A stretch of 64,000 bases of DNA, taken from assembly GCA_963721435.1 (NCBI GenBank), contig CAVRJC010000011.1, positions 1 to 64,000 on the forward strand. Reading direction: 5' to 3'. Under the pieces are notes generated by a model. It did not search any database and had not been told where the DNA came from. It was given only the letters and a program-made list of their open reading frames with translations. The position numbers were made by a program, and so were the translations under genes. Each line of letters opens with the position of its first letter. Position 1 is the stretch's first letter. This DNA is from CAVRJC01 sp963721435 (lineage in GTDB: Bacteria > Actinomycetota > Acidimicrobiia > IMCC26256 > DASPTH01). This document shows, one piece after another, positions 45,258 through 53,567 of this stretch.

Positions 45258-46002
45258 CTAGTGGCCCATCCCGAGACCGCCGTCAACGGGGACGATTGCG
45301 CCCGTGACATACCCGGCCGTGTCGGAGCACAGGAACGCCACCACGCCCGCGACCTCCTCCGCAGTCCCCAGGCGGCCGAGGGGAACCGTCGCTTCGGCCC
45401 ACGTGCGCCACTCGGTGGGCAGCCCGTCGGTCATCGCGGTCACGATAGGCCCAGGGGCGACCACATTGCAGGTGATGCCCCGGGAAGCCAGCTCCCGGGC
45501 GGTCGCGCGAGTGAGCCCGACGAGCCCGGCCTTGGCCGCCGAGTAGTTGGCCTGGCCGGCCTGGCCGGTCTGCCCGCTCACCGACGAGATGTTGACGATG
45601 CGCCCGAACCGGCCCTTCATCATCTTCGGGGCGGCCCGGCGCATGGTGTGGAAAGCGCCCGTGAGGTTGGTGTCGAGGACGTCGTTCCAGCTCTCGTCGC
45701 TCATCCGCGCGAGCAGGCCGTCACGCGTGACGCCGGCGTTGTTCACGAGCAGCTCGACCGGCCCGTAGGCGGCTTCGATCTCCGTGAACGCGGCGTCGAC
45801 CGACGCAGTGTCGGCGACATCCGCGTGGATCGCGAGCGCTGAGCCCCCTGCGGCCTCGACCGCGGCCTGGGCTTCCTTGGCCGCGTCGTGGTCGCTCGAG
45901 TAGCAGAACGCGACGCGGTGGCCAACGTGCGGCCAGCGCGTCGACGCACGCGCGTCCGATGCCCTTCGAGCCGCCGGTGACGAACGCGACCCTCACACTC
46001 AC
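45258..46002 (-). CDS. fabG: 3-oxoacyl-ACP reductase, one frameshift
   Basis: SDR, NADPH-dependent reduction of beta-ketoacyl-ACP. GTG 46002 opens AFVTGGSKGIGRACVDALAA; one extra T near 45926 (CGTTGGCC for CGTGGCC) breaks the frame, which continues HRVAFCYSSDHDAAKEA, VNNAGVTRDGLLARM, NISSVSGQTGQAGQANYSAAKAG with catalytic Ser, Tyr-X3-Lys, and ends in the PVDGGLGMGH tail. Restored length is 247 residues. Start overlaps the fabH stop (GTGA). Confidence 0.93.
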
Positions 46003-46985
46003 GCGCGTCCCCACCGGAGCACGGCGCTGCCCCACGTCATCCCGGCACCGAAACCCGAGAGCAGCACGAGATCGCCGTCGGCCAGCCGGCCGTCGTCGGC
46101 GGCTTCCGCGAGCATCAGCGGGATCGACGCTGCGCTCGTGTTGCCGTAGCGATCGATGTTCACGAGGGTGCGCTCCGCGGGGATCCCGAGCCGAGTGGCG
46201 GCCGACTCGATGATACGGACGTTCGCCTGGTGGGGGACGAACCAGGCGATGTCGGCGACATCGATACCGGCTCGGTCGATCGCGGTCTTCGCCGAGTCGA
46301 CCACGATACGGATCGCCTTGCGGAACACCTCGGGGCCGTTCATACGCATGAAGTGCTCGCGGTTCGCGACCGTCTCGGGCGACGTTGGTCGGCGGCTCCC
46401 GCCGGATGGGATCTCGAGCAGCCCTGCGGCCGAGCCGTCGCAGCCCAGCTCCCAGGAGAGCAGGCCGGGGCCGTCGTCGGGAGAGCGGCTCAGCACGAAC
46501 GCCGCAGCGCCGTCGCCGAAGAGGATGCACGTGCCGCGGTCGTCGGGGTCGGTGATGCGGCTGAGCACCTCGCTGCCGACGACGAGCACGTGCTCGACGC
46601 CGCCGGCCTGGATCATCGCGGAACCGACGACCAGCCCGTAGAGAAACCCCGCGCACGCCGCGGTGAGATCGAACGACCCGCAGCGCATGCCGAGCTTGTC
46701 GCCGACGAACGCGCCGGTGTGGGGGAGCGGCTGCTCGGGCGTGCAGGTCGCGACGATCAGGAGATCGATCGCGTCGGGCGTGAGGCCGGCCGACTTGATC
46801 GCGGCGGCCGACGCGTCGACCGCGAGGCTCGCGGTGGTCTCGTCGGGCGTCGCGACACGCCGTTCACGGATCCCGGTGCGTTCGACGATCCATTCATCGG
46901 TGGTTTCGACGCGCGTCTCGAGCTCGGCGTTGGTGAGCCGATGCTCCGGGACGGCGGTTCCCCACCCCGCGAGGCAGGCACGCAT
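45999..46985 (-). CDS. fabH: Beta-ketoacyl-ACP synthase III
   Basis: 328 residues. Initiates FAS II by condensing an acyl-CoA starter with malonyl-ACP. Catalytic triad Cys in LTAACAGFLYG, His in FVPHQANVRII and Asn in YGNTSAASIP. The N-terminus TDEWIVERTGIRERR is typical. ATG 46985 is two bases from the end of the BCCP-like gene, so cotranscribed. Confidence 0.96.
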   Translation of the reverse strand: MRACLAGWGTAVPEHRLTNAELETRVETTDEWIVERTGIRERRVATPDETTASLAVDASAAAIKSAGLTPDAIDLLIVATCTPEQPLPHTGAFVGDKLGMRCGSFDLTAACAGFLYGLVVGSAMIQAGGVEHVLVVGSEVLSRITDPDDRGTCILFGDGAAAFVLSRSPDDGPGLLSWELGCDGSAAGLLEIPSGGSRRPTSPETVANREHFMRMNGPEVFRKAIRIVVDSAKTAIDRAGIDVADIAWFVPHQANVRIIESAATRLGIPAERTLVNIDRYGNTSAASIPLMLAEAADDGRLADGDLVLLSGFGAGMTWGSAVLRWGRA

Positions 46986-46987
46986 GC

Positions 46988-47251
46988 TCAGGCGACTCGA
47001 AGCCAGGCGACGGGCTGCCCTTCACGGAGACGTTCGCCCGGATGCGCGAGGATGCCGACCAGCCGGCCACGGAACGGGCTGCAGACGGGCGTCGACGTGC
47101 CGGGGCCGTCGAGATGGCCGACGGCCTGACCGGCGTGCAGCAGCGCGCCTTCGTCGAAGTCGGCCAGGGGGCGGAACACGCCTACCGACGGGGCGATGAT
47201 CATCCGCTCGGGAACTCCGAGACCCTCACCATGGGTGAGCATTTCTTCCAT
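46988..47251 (-). CDS. Biotinyl/lipoyl-like domain protein lacking the modified lysine
   Basis: 87 residues. It has the beta-sandwich pattern of a biotin carboxyl carrier domain: IIAPSVGVFRPLAD, GALLHAGQAVGHLDG and SPFRGRLVGILAHPGERLREGQPVAWL. Where BCCP has the EAMKM hairpin, this sequence reads GPGTSTPVCSP, so no lysine is available for biotin. It lies between fabD and fabH with gaps of a few bases, hence part of the operon. Perhaps a structural or acyl-CoA carboxylase accessory subunit; function unknown. Confidence 0.75.
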   Translation of the reverse strand: MEEMLTHGEGLGVPERMIIAPSVGVFRPLADFDEGALLHAGQAVGHLDGPGTSTPVCSPFRGRLVGILAHPGERLREGQPVAWLRVA

Positions 47252-47254
47252 GAG

Positions 47255-48172
47255 TTACCCGACCTCCACGATCGATTGGATCAAGTCTTCTGGGACGGCG
47301 ATGTTGCGGACGGTGACGTCGGGCACGCCGCGCTTGGCGAGCGCCGCGAGCATCGAGCCGTGCCCGACTTCCAGGAACGTGTCGGCTCCCAGCGCGACGA
47401 GCGTGTCCATCGTCGGGCGCCAGCGCACGGGCACCGAGACGTGATCCGCGAGGCGGGTGCGCCAGCCGTCGGCGTCGGAGTGGGCAGCGGCGTCGTCGTT
47501 GGAGACGATCGGCGCGGCCGGCGCGGCGAAGTCCAGAGTCGCGAGCTCGAGTGCGAGGCCCTCGGTCGCGTCGCGCATGAGCGGCGTGTGGAACGCGCCG
47601 CCGACCTTGAGGGGGGTCGCGCGCTTCACGCCGACTTCCTTGGCGCGGGCGGATGCGGCGTCGACGCCGTCGGGCGTCCCCGCGATCACGATCTGGCCGG
47701 GCGCGTTGTCGTTGGCGATCCAGCACGCGTCGGGCGCGGCGGCGCAGGCCTCGTCAGCTTGTTCGGGGGTGGCGCCGAGCAGCGCGGCCATGCGGCCGGG
47801 GTGTCGGTCGGCAGCGGCTTGCGTGAGCTCGGCCCGCCGGGCGGCGAACCGGACGCCGACCTCGAGGGGGAGCACGCCGGCCGCGATCAACGCCGTGACC
47901 TGGCCCAGCGAGTGACCCGCGAATGCGACCGGGGCGTCGGGAAGCGGCTGCATCGCTTCCCACACGACCAATGAGGTGAGCAGCACCGCGAGCTGGGCTT
48001 CACGGGTGCGGGCGAGGTCGTCGGCGGAGGCCTCGGTCACGAGGAACCCGACCCTCTCGCCGAGGGCGACTTCGGCCTCGGCGATCACGTGCCAAGCGGG
48101 GTGGTCACGCCAGGGCGTCGCCATGCCTGGCTCCTGGGTTCCCTGACCGGGGAAGATGACCGCGACGCTCAC
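47255..48172 (-). CDS. fabD: Malonyl-CoA:ACP transacylase
   Basis: 305 residues. Loads malonate onto ACP. Begins VAVIFPGQGTQEPGM, nucleophile in FAGHSLGQVTAL, Arg in FAARRAELTQ, catalytic His in GGAFHTPLM, and a final EVGHGSMLAAL. First gene of the minus-strand fab operon; its promoter region is shared with divergent fabZ and holds a palindrome. Confidence 0.95.
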   Translation of the reverse strand: MSVAVIFPGQGTQEPGMATPWRDHPAWHVIAEAEVALGERVGFLVTEASADDLARTREAQLAVLLTSLVVWEAMQPLPDAPVAFAGHSLGQVTALIAAGVLPLEVGVRFAARRAELTQAAADRHPGRMAALLGATPEQADEACAAAPDACWIANDNAPGQIVIAGTPDGVDAASARAKEVGVKRATPLKVGGAFHTPLMRDATEGLALELATLDFAAPAAPIVSNDDAAAHSDADGWRTRLADHVSVPVRWRPTMDTLVALGADTFLEVGHGSMLAALAKRGVPDVTVRNIAVPEDLIQSIVEVG

Positions 48173-48196
48173 CGTGCTCCTGACGCGTTGACAGCG

Positions 48197-48209
48197 GGTT
48201 GTGACAACC
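48197..48209. promoter_or_regulatory. 13-bp palindrome upstream of fabD
   Basis: GGTTGT-G-ACAACC at 48197-48209, 25 bases before the fabD ATG on the minus strand. Perfect, with a single central base, typical of a dimeric repressor site. Candidate operator for the fab operon. Confidence 0.45.
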
Positions 48210-48240
48210 GGTTGCGGGATGACGAGGCTCCGACCCCTCC

Positions 48241-48289
48241 GGCGACCGAGTGGTTACATCGGGTGGACCACATCGTGGCGACCGAGTGG
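48241..48289. promoter_or_regulatory. Direct repeats GGCGACCGAGTGG in the fabD-fabZ intergenic region
   Basis: The 13-base unit occurs at 48241-48253 and 48277-48289, 36 bp apart, between the divergent starts. Possible activator or repressor sites; function inferred from position only. Confidence 0.4.
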
Positions 48290-48397
48290 CGCAAGTGTGA
48301 ACGACTACTGCCGGGTAACGTCGCATCTCCACGCTGCAATCGTGTTTCCGAAGCTGTTTCCTCCGGCTCCGTGCTGGTTGTTCAGGTGAACGAGGTC

Positions 48398-48828
48398 ATG
48401 ACGCATCCCGATTCCGATGCTCTGGTCGGCCTGCTGCCGCACCGCCCGCCGTTCCGCTTCGTCGACGCGATCGAGGAGCTCACGCCGGGCGGTGACATCA
48501 CGGCCCGGTATCGGGTCACCGGCGAGGAGTCGTTCCTCGCAGGGCACTTCCCCGGCCAACCCGGTGCTTCCCGGGTGTGATCCAGATCGAGGCACTGGCG
48601 CAGGCGGGCGCGATCGTGCTGCTCTGCCTCGAGCAGTACGCGGGGAAGCTGCCCGCTGTTCGGCGGCATGGAGAAGATCCGGTTCCGCCGGGTGGTGCGC
48701 CCGGGTGACGAGCTCCGGCTCTTCATGAGCATCGAGAAGCTCAGCGCTCGCGGCGGCTGGGCCACCGGCCGGCGACGGTCGACGGCGATATCACCTGTGA
48801 GGGCCGGTTCCTCTTCGCGGTCGCGTGA
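48398..48828 (+). CDS. fabZ: 3-hydroxyacyl-ACP dehydratase, four frameshifts
   Basis: Hotdog dehydratase of FAS II. Start ATG 48398 (GTG 48386 possible): LLPHRPPFRFVDAIEEL, then HFPGQP with the catalytic His. VLPG continues one frame over, VIQIEALAQAGAIVLL in a third frame, GGMEKIRFRRVVRPGDEL in the first frame again, and TVDGDITCEGRFLFAVA at the end. Indels at about 48563, 48576, 48655 (extra base) and 48766 (missing base) restore a 142-residue protein of standard length. Nearly all conserved residues survive, so sequence error is more likely than decay. Divergent from the other fab genes. Confidence 0.85.
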
Positions 48829-48854
48829 CGGCCAGGGCCTGAGAGCCCGAGGGT

Positions 48855-49131
48855 CTACAGCTCGCGGAGGTCGTCGAACGAGGCTTCGCGGGGCGCGGCC
48901 TCGGGCTCGTCGGTGAGGTCGGCCACGTTGGCCGCGGGGAGCTCGCCGGTCGGCTCGTCGGGGTTGCGATGCAGGAGCAGCTTGGCTTCGACGTCGGGAT
49001 CGAGCGGCGGCTCGGCGCGCACTTCCTTCCACGGCGCGACCACGATGAGCACGAGGAGCAGCGACGGCCACCACGGCGACGATTACCAGCACGGTGGTCG
49101 TGAGCTCGAGGGCGAGGGTGCTCGGGTTCAC
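48855..49131 (-). CDS. Small single-pass membrane protein, one frameshift
   Basis: ATG 49131 gives MNPSTLALELTTTVLVIVAV, then an extra base near 49065 shifts into LLLVLIVVAPWKEVRAEPPL, which continues to the stop at 48855. The restored product is about 91 residues with one transmembrane segment of about 26 residues and an acidic cytoplasmic tail (VADLTDEPEAAPREASFDD). Function unknown. Convergent with fabZ. Confidence 0.6.
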
Positions 49132-49219
49132 AGGCCTGCATTATCGCGGCTGGAGCGCGCCCGACGGTCATTTCTTGCCCACTATCGTCGGGCGGTCAGC
49201 GGGAAAGTTGATCAGGAGG

Positions 49220-51142
49220 TTGGACGACGTTCCGACGACTACTCGTCCGCCGGCTGGTCTCCGTCGCCCTCCTGACCCTGGTGGTGACCGGGGTCGCCTG
49301 GGTCGGGCTCTCCGCCGGCATGTTCGCGGGCTTCCAGCGCCGGGCGACCGACGCGCTGTTCCCGTCCGCCCCGAGTGACGCCCGAGTGGTGGTCGTCGGG
49401 ATCGACGGCAAGACGATCGTGAAGTACGGCTACCCGTTCCCGCGCGACCTCTACGTCGATCTCGTCAGCAAGCCTGGACGCCTACGGCGCACGGGTGATC
49501 GCGTTCGACGTGACTTCAGCTCCGAGCCGCGAAGACCAGGTCGCGGCCGATGCCCGGTTCGCGGCCGCGATCGACGCGGTCGGCCAGTGGTGCTCGGCAC
49601 CCAGGCGACCGAGCTCAAGGCCGGGAAGCCGGCGCCCGTCGCGATCTCGCTCGACGGCTACGCCAAGGGGTTGCAGGACGCCAACTTCACGTCCGGGCCA
49701 CGTGCAGGTCAACGCCGACCCGAACGATGCCATCAACCGGAGCGTCCCGCTGATCGTGGAGGCTCCCCGATGGCCAGTTCGTGCCCGGTCTCTCGCTCGC
49801 CGCGGTCATGGAGTACCGCGGGATCGACGGCCCGTCACCGTGCGCCCCGCCGGTGTGCAGATCGGGAATCGATTCATCCCGACCAGCGACGAGCCATTCG
49901 ATGCTGCTCAACTTCTCGTCGCGGCTCTCGGACCCGACGCGTGTGATCTCGGTTGCCGACGTGCTCGCGGGCACGGTGCCGGAACACAAGCTCGACGGCA
50001 AGATCGTGTTCGTCGGCGCCGTCGACCCGACGCTCGGTGACAACCGGCTGGCGCCGATCAACAAGGCGACGGGTGTGCCCGGGCGTCCTGCTGCACGCGA
50101 ACGCCGTCAACACGATGCTCACGGGCACCTATCTCGAACCGGTCGGCGACACGTCGACGTTGTTGTGGGTCGCGTTGCTCACCGCGCTCGTCGGGCTCGC
50201 GGTCGTCATGCTGCCGCTCTGGCTTGTCGCCGGTGATCGCCATCCTCATTGCCATCGGGTACTTCACGTTGAGCGTGGTCCGGTTCAACAACGGCCACGT
50301 GCAGAACCTCGTGTACCCGCTCGTCGCCGATCGTGCTCGCGTTCGTCGGCGCCGTGATCCTGCGATACTTCGGTGAGACGCGTCAGCGACGGCGGGTCAC
50401 GGCACTGTTTTCGCAGTATGTGCCCGAGACCGTGGCCAAGAAGCTGGTCGAGGAAGATCTCGTCTCCAGGCGGCCGCCGAGGGCGAGCGGCTCGACATGA
50501 CGGTGCTCTTCTGCGACTTGCGCGGGTTCACCGCACTGTCGGAGAGCCTGTCGCCGGCGACGGTCCGAATCATGCTCAACCACTATTACGACCGTGTGAC
50601 CGACATCGTGCTCGAGATGAACGGCACGCTGATGAAGTACGTCGGCGACGAGGTGTTCGCGGTGTGGGGCGCGCCACTGCCGAGCGAGGATCACCCGGAG
50701 ATGGCATTGAAGTGCGCGATCGCGATCCAGCTAGCTCACGCCCGAGCTGAACCGTGAGCTGCTCGAACGTGGCGCACCCGAGGTCTCGTTCGGCATCGGG
50801 CTCAACTCCGGTGATGCGGTGGCCGCACACTTCGGTGGCGGTCGTCGACGCCAGTACGACGTCGTCGGCGACACGGTGAACGTCGGTGCGCGGTTGTGCT
50901 CGGCCGCGGGGCGCGGCGAGATCATCGTGTCCGACGAGCTGCTCCAGCGCGTGCCGTCACCGCCCGAGGTCGAGCCGGTCGGGCCGGTCACGCTGAAGGG
51001 CGTGAGTCGCGAGGTTCGCCTCTGGCGCGTGGTGCTGCCAGGTAGCGTCGCGTCGGATGCAGCGCCGGCGGCTGGCACTCGAGCGGCGGGTGTAGGCGGT
51101 AGGACGGCCGAGCGGTCGCCCACTGCATCGTCTGGGTCATGA
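49220..51142 (+). CDS. CHASE2-domain adenylate/guanylate cyclase, about eleven frameshifts
   Basis: About 640 residues when frames are joined. TM1 (VALLTLVVTGVAWVGLSAG), extracytoplasmic CHASE2 sensor with VVGIDGKTI, PREDQVAADARFAAAIDAV-like and VFVGAVDPTLGDN segments, then further TM helices around 50160-50370, a short linker and a class III cyclase domain: TVLFCDLRGFTALSES (metal Asp), YVGDEVFAVWGAP and YDVVGDTVNVGARL. Indels at about 49473, 49585, 49697, 49766, 49846, 49903, 50090, 50224, 50330, 50474 and 50735, eight extra bases and three missing. The start is unclear because the 5' end may also be affected. Confidence 0.8.
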
Positions 51143-51477
51143 GCGCTCGGTCGTGGCCACGACGAGCTCGTCGATCTCGCGCCCGCTGCGCTCAACACCC
51201 GGCAATCGGCCGCCACCCCGTCGAGCGCGTCGTACGCACCGGTCTCGAGGTTGACGAGCATTCGGTGCTCGCAACGAGGCAGACGCACGAAAGCGGTGCA
51301 CACGTACGTGCCGATCCGGTCCCGATGACGGCCGTGTCTGCGCGGGATGCTGTGCGCGTGTTCTGGACAACTGATTCGGCGTCTGGGGTGAGTTCGTGAA
51401 GAACGTCGAGCCTGCTACCTTGCGCGACTCATTGACGGCGGGGCGGTTCACGAGCCGCGAAGAGTCTGGAAGGGGCA
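51143..51477. other. Intergenic stretch without a confident gene
   Basis: 335 bases between the cyclase and a secreted-protein gene. The minus strand has short open stretches with a plausible CEHRMLVNLETGAYDALDG segment and, one frame over, GREIDELVVATTERS before a stop at 51137-51139; they might be a small frameshifted gene, but the evidence is too weak to call. Confidence 0.4.
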
Positions 51478-51957
51478 ATGAAGATCACCATGCGGCTCGG
51501 CGCGCTCTGGTTGGGCGCGTCGCTCATCACTGGAGGAGCGCTGGCGGGCCCAGCGGGTGCGGCGAAAGCCGCGCCTCCGACGGTGCAGCAAGTGAACGAT
51601 CAAGTGCAGCTGGTCGTCCAGGACGAGAAGGACGCGATCAACGCGTACCAGAAGTTGTTCGACATGCCGCAGGCGCAGTCCATCTGCCAAGGCCAGCTCG
51701 AGCACGTCAAGGCCCTGCGCGCCATGGTCCGGCCGAAGCGATACCCCAAGGCGACGTGGAAGATCCTGGTGAAGGGAGCGGATCTCTACGCCAAGGCAGC
51801 GTCGGAGTGCGTGGCGGCAACGCAGGCCGCCATCGCGTCCAAGGGCACGGGGCACACGGACACCTCGGGCTTCCCGCAGGTCAGCACTGACTGGAACGCC
51901 GGGAACGCCCTGTTCACCAAGGCGAGCGACGCGCTCAACAAAGCCAAGATCCACTGA
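51478..51957 (+). CDS. Small secreted helical protein with two cysteines
   Basis: 159 residues. Signal peptide (basic start, LGALWLGASLITGGALAG, cleavage around AGAAKA) and a helical, Lys/Ala-rich mature part with cysteines in QSICQGQLEH and ASECVAATQ. Pattern similar to the proteins at 39340 and 56909, though I cannot align them with confidence. Strong GAAGGGGCA upstream of ATG 51478. Function unknown. Confidence 0.72.
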   Translation: MKITMRLGALWLGASLITGGALAGPAGAAKAAPPTVQQVNDQVQLVVQDEKDAINAYQKLFDMPQAQSICQGQLEHVKALRAMVRPKRYPKATWKILVKGADLYAKAASECVAATQAAIASKGTGHTDTSGFPQVSTDWNAGNALFTKASDALNKAKIH

Positions 51958-52129
51958 GGCACCGTGTGCGTGATCAGAAAGCCAGAATGATGCGATCCAA
52001 TCGGGTGGACGAGGCCGGGTTGGGTTCAGGCGGAGGAATCTGACTGGCTACCTGGTCGCCATCGTCGCAACCTTGATTGCGCTGGACGCAGCGGTGGTCC
52101 CGGCAGGTGCTGCAGTGCTGACTGCGATC

Positions 52130-52195
52130 CGGCATCGTCTCAACCGCGGCGGGAACCGCCAAGCCAACCATGCGCTGTGGCGCATCGTGTTCACC
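52130..52195 (+). mobile_element. IS110-family transposase remnant
   Basis: A 22-codon stretch reads RHRLNRGGNRQANHALWRIV, which is a hallmark of the C-terminal part of IS110-family transposases. No upstream catalytic DEDD region or complete reading frame exists, so it is a fragment. It abuts an IS3 fragment on the other strand. Confidence 0.7.
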
Positions 52196-52298
52196 CCCAT
52201 GAGCACCGATGAACGGCGATGTTGCCCCCCGACGCCTCGACCAGCGCCACCGCTTCAGCCTTGAACTCCGGCGTGAACTTCCGACGATTCCTCCCCAC
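52191..52298 (-). mobile_element. IS3-family OrfA N-terminal remnant
   Basis: On the minus strand, a GTG at 52298 preceded by GAAGGGAGTCC opens VGRNRRKFTPEFKAEAVALV followed by EASGGNIA, the typical start of an IS3-family OrfA. After about 28 codons it runs into unrelated sequence and stops at 52191. The break coincides with the IS110 fragment, so one element probably inserted into or recombined with the other. Confidence 0.75.
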
Positions 52299-52327
52299 AC
52301 GGACTCCCTTCAGGGCACCAACGGCCC

Positions 52328-52978
52328 ATGATCAGGTGTCCGTCAAAACGGGGCAACTCCAGGCGGTGTCGATGTGCCGTGTGCGGCAGGGAGAGCGCTC
52401 CGCACTTCAGCGGCATCCGTCACGGAGGGACGCGCTGCCGGTTCTGTGCGCCGAACGCTCCCGTGTCGGCTGCGGTCGCAGAGGCCGACATGCGTGCCGC
52501 TGGCCTGGAACCACTCGACCCGTTCCCCGGAGTCGTGAAGCCCTGGCGATGTCGCTGCACGGTCTGTGGCAACGAAGTGTCTCCACGGCTTGAAGCGATT
52601 CGGAACGGCACGGGGTGCCGGTTCTGCGCTGAGCATGGCATCGACTATGCGGCCCCAGGGGTCGTTTATCTGCTGCACCACAAGGGACTCGGGGCGCACA
52701 AGGTCGGCATCGCACAGCACGACAGCGGCCGCACGCGCCTGTTCGCACTCCAAGGGTGGGACGTCGTGCGGACCATGGCGTTCGCTACATGCGACGAGGC
52801 GTTCCGCGTCGAGCAGACGGTGCTTGCCCCGTACCGCGCGTGGTTCGCGTGCCCGTACCTCAGCGCCGCCGAGATGCCGAACGGATTCACCGAGACGATC
52901 GACGCCGAGGCGGTGAGCCTCCTCGACCTGTGGGCCGAGGTCGTCGCAGCAGCCGCTGCGCTCGCAACGTCGCGCTGA
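52328..52978 (+). CDS. Tandem zinc-finger plus GIY-YIG-like protein, possibly 5'-truncated
   Basis: 216 residues. Two similar zinc-binding units: CRCAVCGRESAPHFSGIRHG with a later CRFC (about residues 14-42), and CRCTVCGNEVSPRLEAIRNG with CRFC (about 74-101), each with two CxC/CxxC pairs, then a C-terminal domain VVYLLHHKGLGAHKVGIAQ, TRLFALQGWDVVRTMAF and a Glu in FRVEQTVL. The last part resembles a GIY-YIG nuclease-type fold (VYLL... KVGI). No RBS before ATG 52328 and the IS3 fragment just upstream suggest the N-terminus is lost. May be a DNA-binding nuclease or mobile-element accessory; function unknown. Confidence 0.72.
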   Translation: MIRCPSKRGNSRRCRCAVCGRESAPHFSGIRHGGTRCRFCAPNAPVSAAVAEADMRAAGLEPLDPFPGVVKPWRCRCTVCGNEVSPRLEAIRNGTGCRFCAEHGIDYAAPGVVYLLHHKGLGAHKVGIAQHDSGRTRLFALQGWDVVRTMAFATCDEAFRVEQTVLAPYRAWFACPYLSAAEMPNGFTETIDAEAVSLLDLWAEVVAAAAALATSR

Positions 52979-53094
52979 CGCGCGCCCGTCATTAGTAGGC
53001 GCATCGCGACGCTCTCGCGATCGTCTTGTGTCACAGTTGTGTCACCGGGCACTCGCGCGCAGCGTCGTACATGCGCTGACCTGCACGTTCGCGG

Positions 53095-53177
53095 TGCCCG
53101 GAGTGGGACTTGAACCCACACGTCCTTACGGACAAGCGGTTTTGAGCCGCTCGCGTCTGCCATTCCGCCATCCGGGC
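53095..53177 (-). tRNA. tRNA-Leu (anticodon CAA)
   Basis: Minus strand. The acceptor stem GCCCGGA/TCCGGGC, the D arm, anticodon stem AGCGG/CCGCT around loop CTCAAAA (CAA), the long variable arm TGTCCGTAAGGACG typical of leucine tRNAs, and T arm GTGGG-TTCAAGT-CCCAC are all present. Discriminator A, CCA not encoded. The IS patch lies on its 3' side when read on the minus strand, which would suit a tRNA-linked insertion, but no att duplication is visible. Confidence 0.95.
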
Positions 53178-53249
53178 GTCGAGCGACGATACCCCTCGCG
53201 ACTGATTCATCAGGGGGTCGTTCGACCGGCAGCCCTAGACTCTCGGCCC

Positions 53250-53549
53250 ATGTCGCGTTCGATCCTCCAGCGGCGTCTCGTCGATGTCAGCGAACGGCTC
53301 AAGCGGTTGCGCGTCGAGTTGGCCGTCACCGAAGAGCAGCTCGTGTTCCTCGAGGAAGAGGCCGAAGACGCCCGCCTGCGCGCGCTCGTGGCCGAGACCC
53401 CGCTCGCCGACGTCGAGGCGCGCGACGCCCGCCGGCAGACCGACACGCTCGCCCGCCATCGCGATTCCCTCCGCGGCAACGTCGCCGAGCTCGAACGCGA
53501 GCAGGACGCCCTTCTCGACCGCATCTCGGCCGAACTCTCGGCCCGCTGA
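53250..53549 (+). CDS. Small coiled-coil protein next to pdtaR
   Basis: 99 residues, nearly all helical with heptads (VSERLKRLRVELAVTEEQL, HRDSLRGNVAELEREQDALL). Conserved just upstream of the ANTAR regulator in several actinobacteria, but with no known function. ATG 53250. It lies 18 bases before the regulator, so they are likely cotranscribed. Confidence 0.75.
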   Translation: MSRSILQRRLVDVSERLKRLRVELAVTEEQLVFLEEEAEDARLRALVAETPLADVEARDARRQTDTLARHRDSLRGNVAELEREQDALLDRISAELSAR

Positions 53550-53567
53550 ACCATTCCGGAGCCCCGT

